Program-made: the position numbers and the translations under genes | NCBI GenBank assembly: GCA_032622095.1 | Contig: CP136064.1 | Coordinates: 41,129,912 to 41,193,911 of the forward strand | DNA length: 64,000 bases | Source: Siphonodentalium dalli | Taxonomy: Eukaryota; Mollusca; Scaphopoda; Gadilida; Siphonodentaliidae | Direction: 5' to 3' | Shown here: in pieces, positions 63,960 through 64,000 of the stretch | Layout of the letters: the number at the start of each line of letters is the position of its first letter | Numbering within the stretch: position 1 is the stretch's first letter | The notes under the pieces: model-generated | What the model was told of the DNA's origin: nothing | The model's input: only the letters and a program-made list of their open reading frames with translations | Databases searched by the model: none

Positions 63960-64000
63960 CCAGGTCTCATGTGATATGTAATGTGATTAAATTGATGCAT

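Overview
The window is one stretch of an AT-rich animal genome. It is occupied almost from end to end by the 3' part of a single gene on the + strand, an orthologue of SETD2 (Set2/HYPB), the histone H3 lysine-36 methyltransferase. I could place 19 exons with GT-AG borders and consistent phases, from the last part of the AWS zinc region (78) to the stop codon (63957-63959). They encode 1325 residues in the order: AWS end, SET, post-SET, helical region, a long acidic exon with a 10-residue repeat, Arg/Lys-rich linker, Gln/Pro-rich low-complexity region, WW domain, and SRI domain (binds phosphorylated RNA polymerase II tail). The 5' half of the gene and the promoter lie left of the window. Only about 4 kb of 64 kb is coding.

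The intron content suggests an invertebrate, most likely a bivalve mollusc or another lophotrochozoan. There are tandem arrays of monomers of about 155-165 bp bounded by TTTTTAGCTCA-type starts, resembling the pearl/BIV160-type repeats I know from bivalves. There are also many small DNA transposons and no vertebrate repeats. The species cannot be named from this sequence.

Layout: 1-5568, AWS exon and an intron with TTAA-flanked and two-hairpin elements. 5569-23459, a 17.8-kb intron made largely of tandem-repeat arrays (8933-10064, 13098-15592, 15754-17820, 17900-19500) and one hAT-like element. 23460-32413, SET/post-SET and helical exons between nested hAT-like, TTAA-type and foldback elements; an array of eight broken copies of the start of exon 7 lies directly before the real exon. 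33191-34528, the 1.3-kb acidic exon. 37749-47542, linker and Pro/Gln-rich exons, with a non-LTR retrotransposon remnant and more small transposons. 52065-55428, WW domain. 60407-63959, SRI domain and stop.

Three things deserve attention. (1) Eight tandem decoy copies of the exon 7 acceptor plus exon start (31806-32299); each meets an in-frame stop if used. (2) A palindromic module carried by at least two TTAA-flanked (piggyBac-type) families and by an unrelated TGTGACCC-ended family. It always comes as a hairpin plus its inverted copy, with a fixed internal mismatch and compensated arm changes. (3) A Ser in place of the SET-domain Cys (NHSCxPNC) that normally helps bind the post-SET zinc, in an otherwise intact gene. 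Nine hAT-like elements with matching 7-8 bp target duplications and several nested insertions allow the order of insertions to be read.
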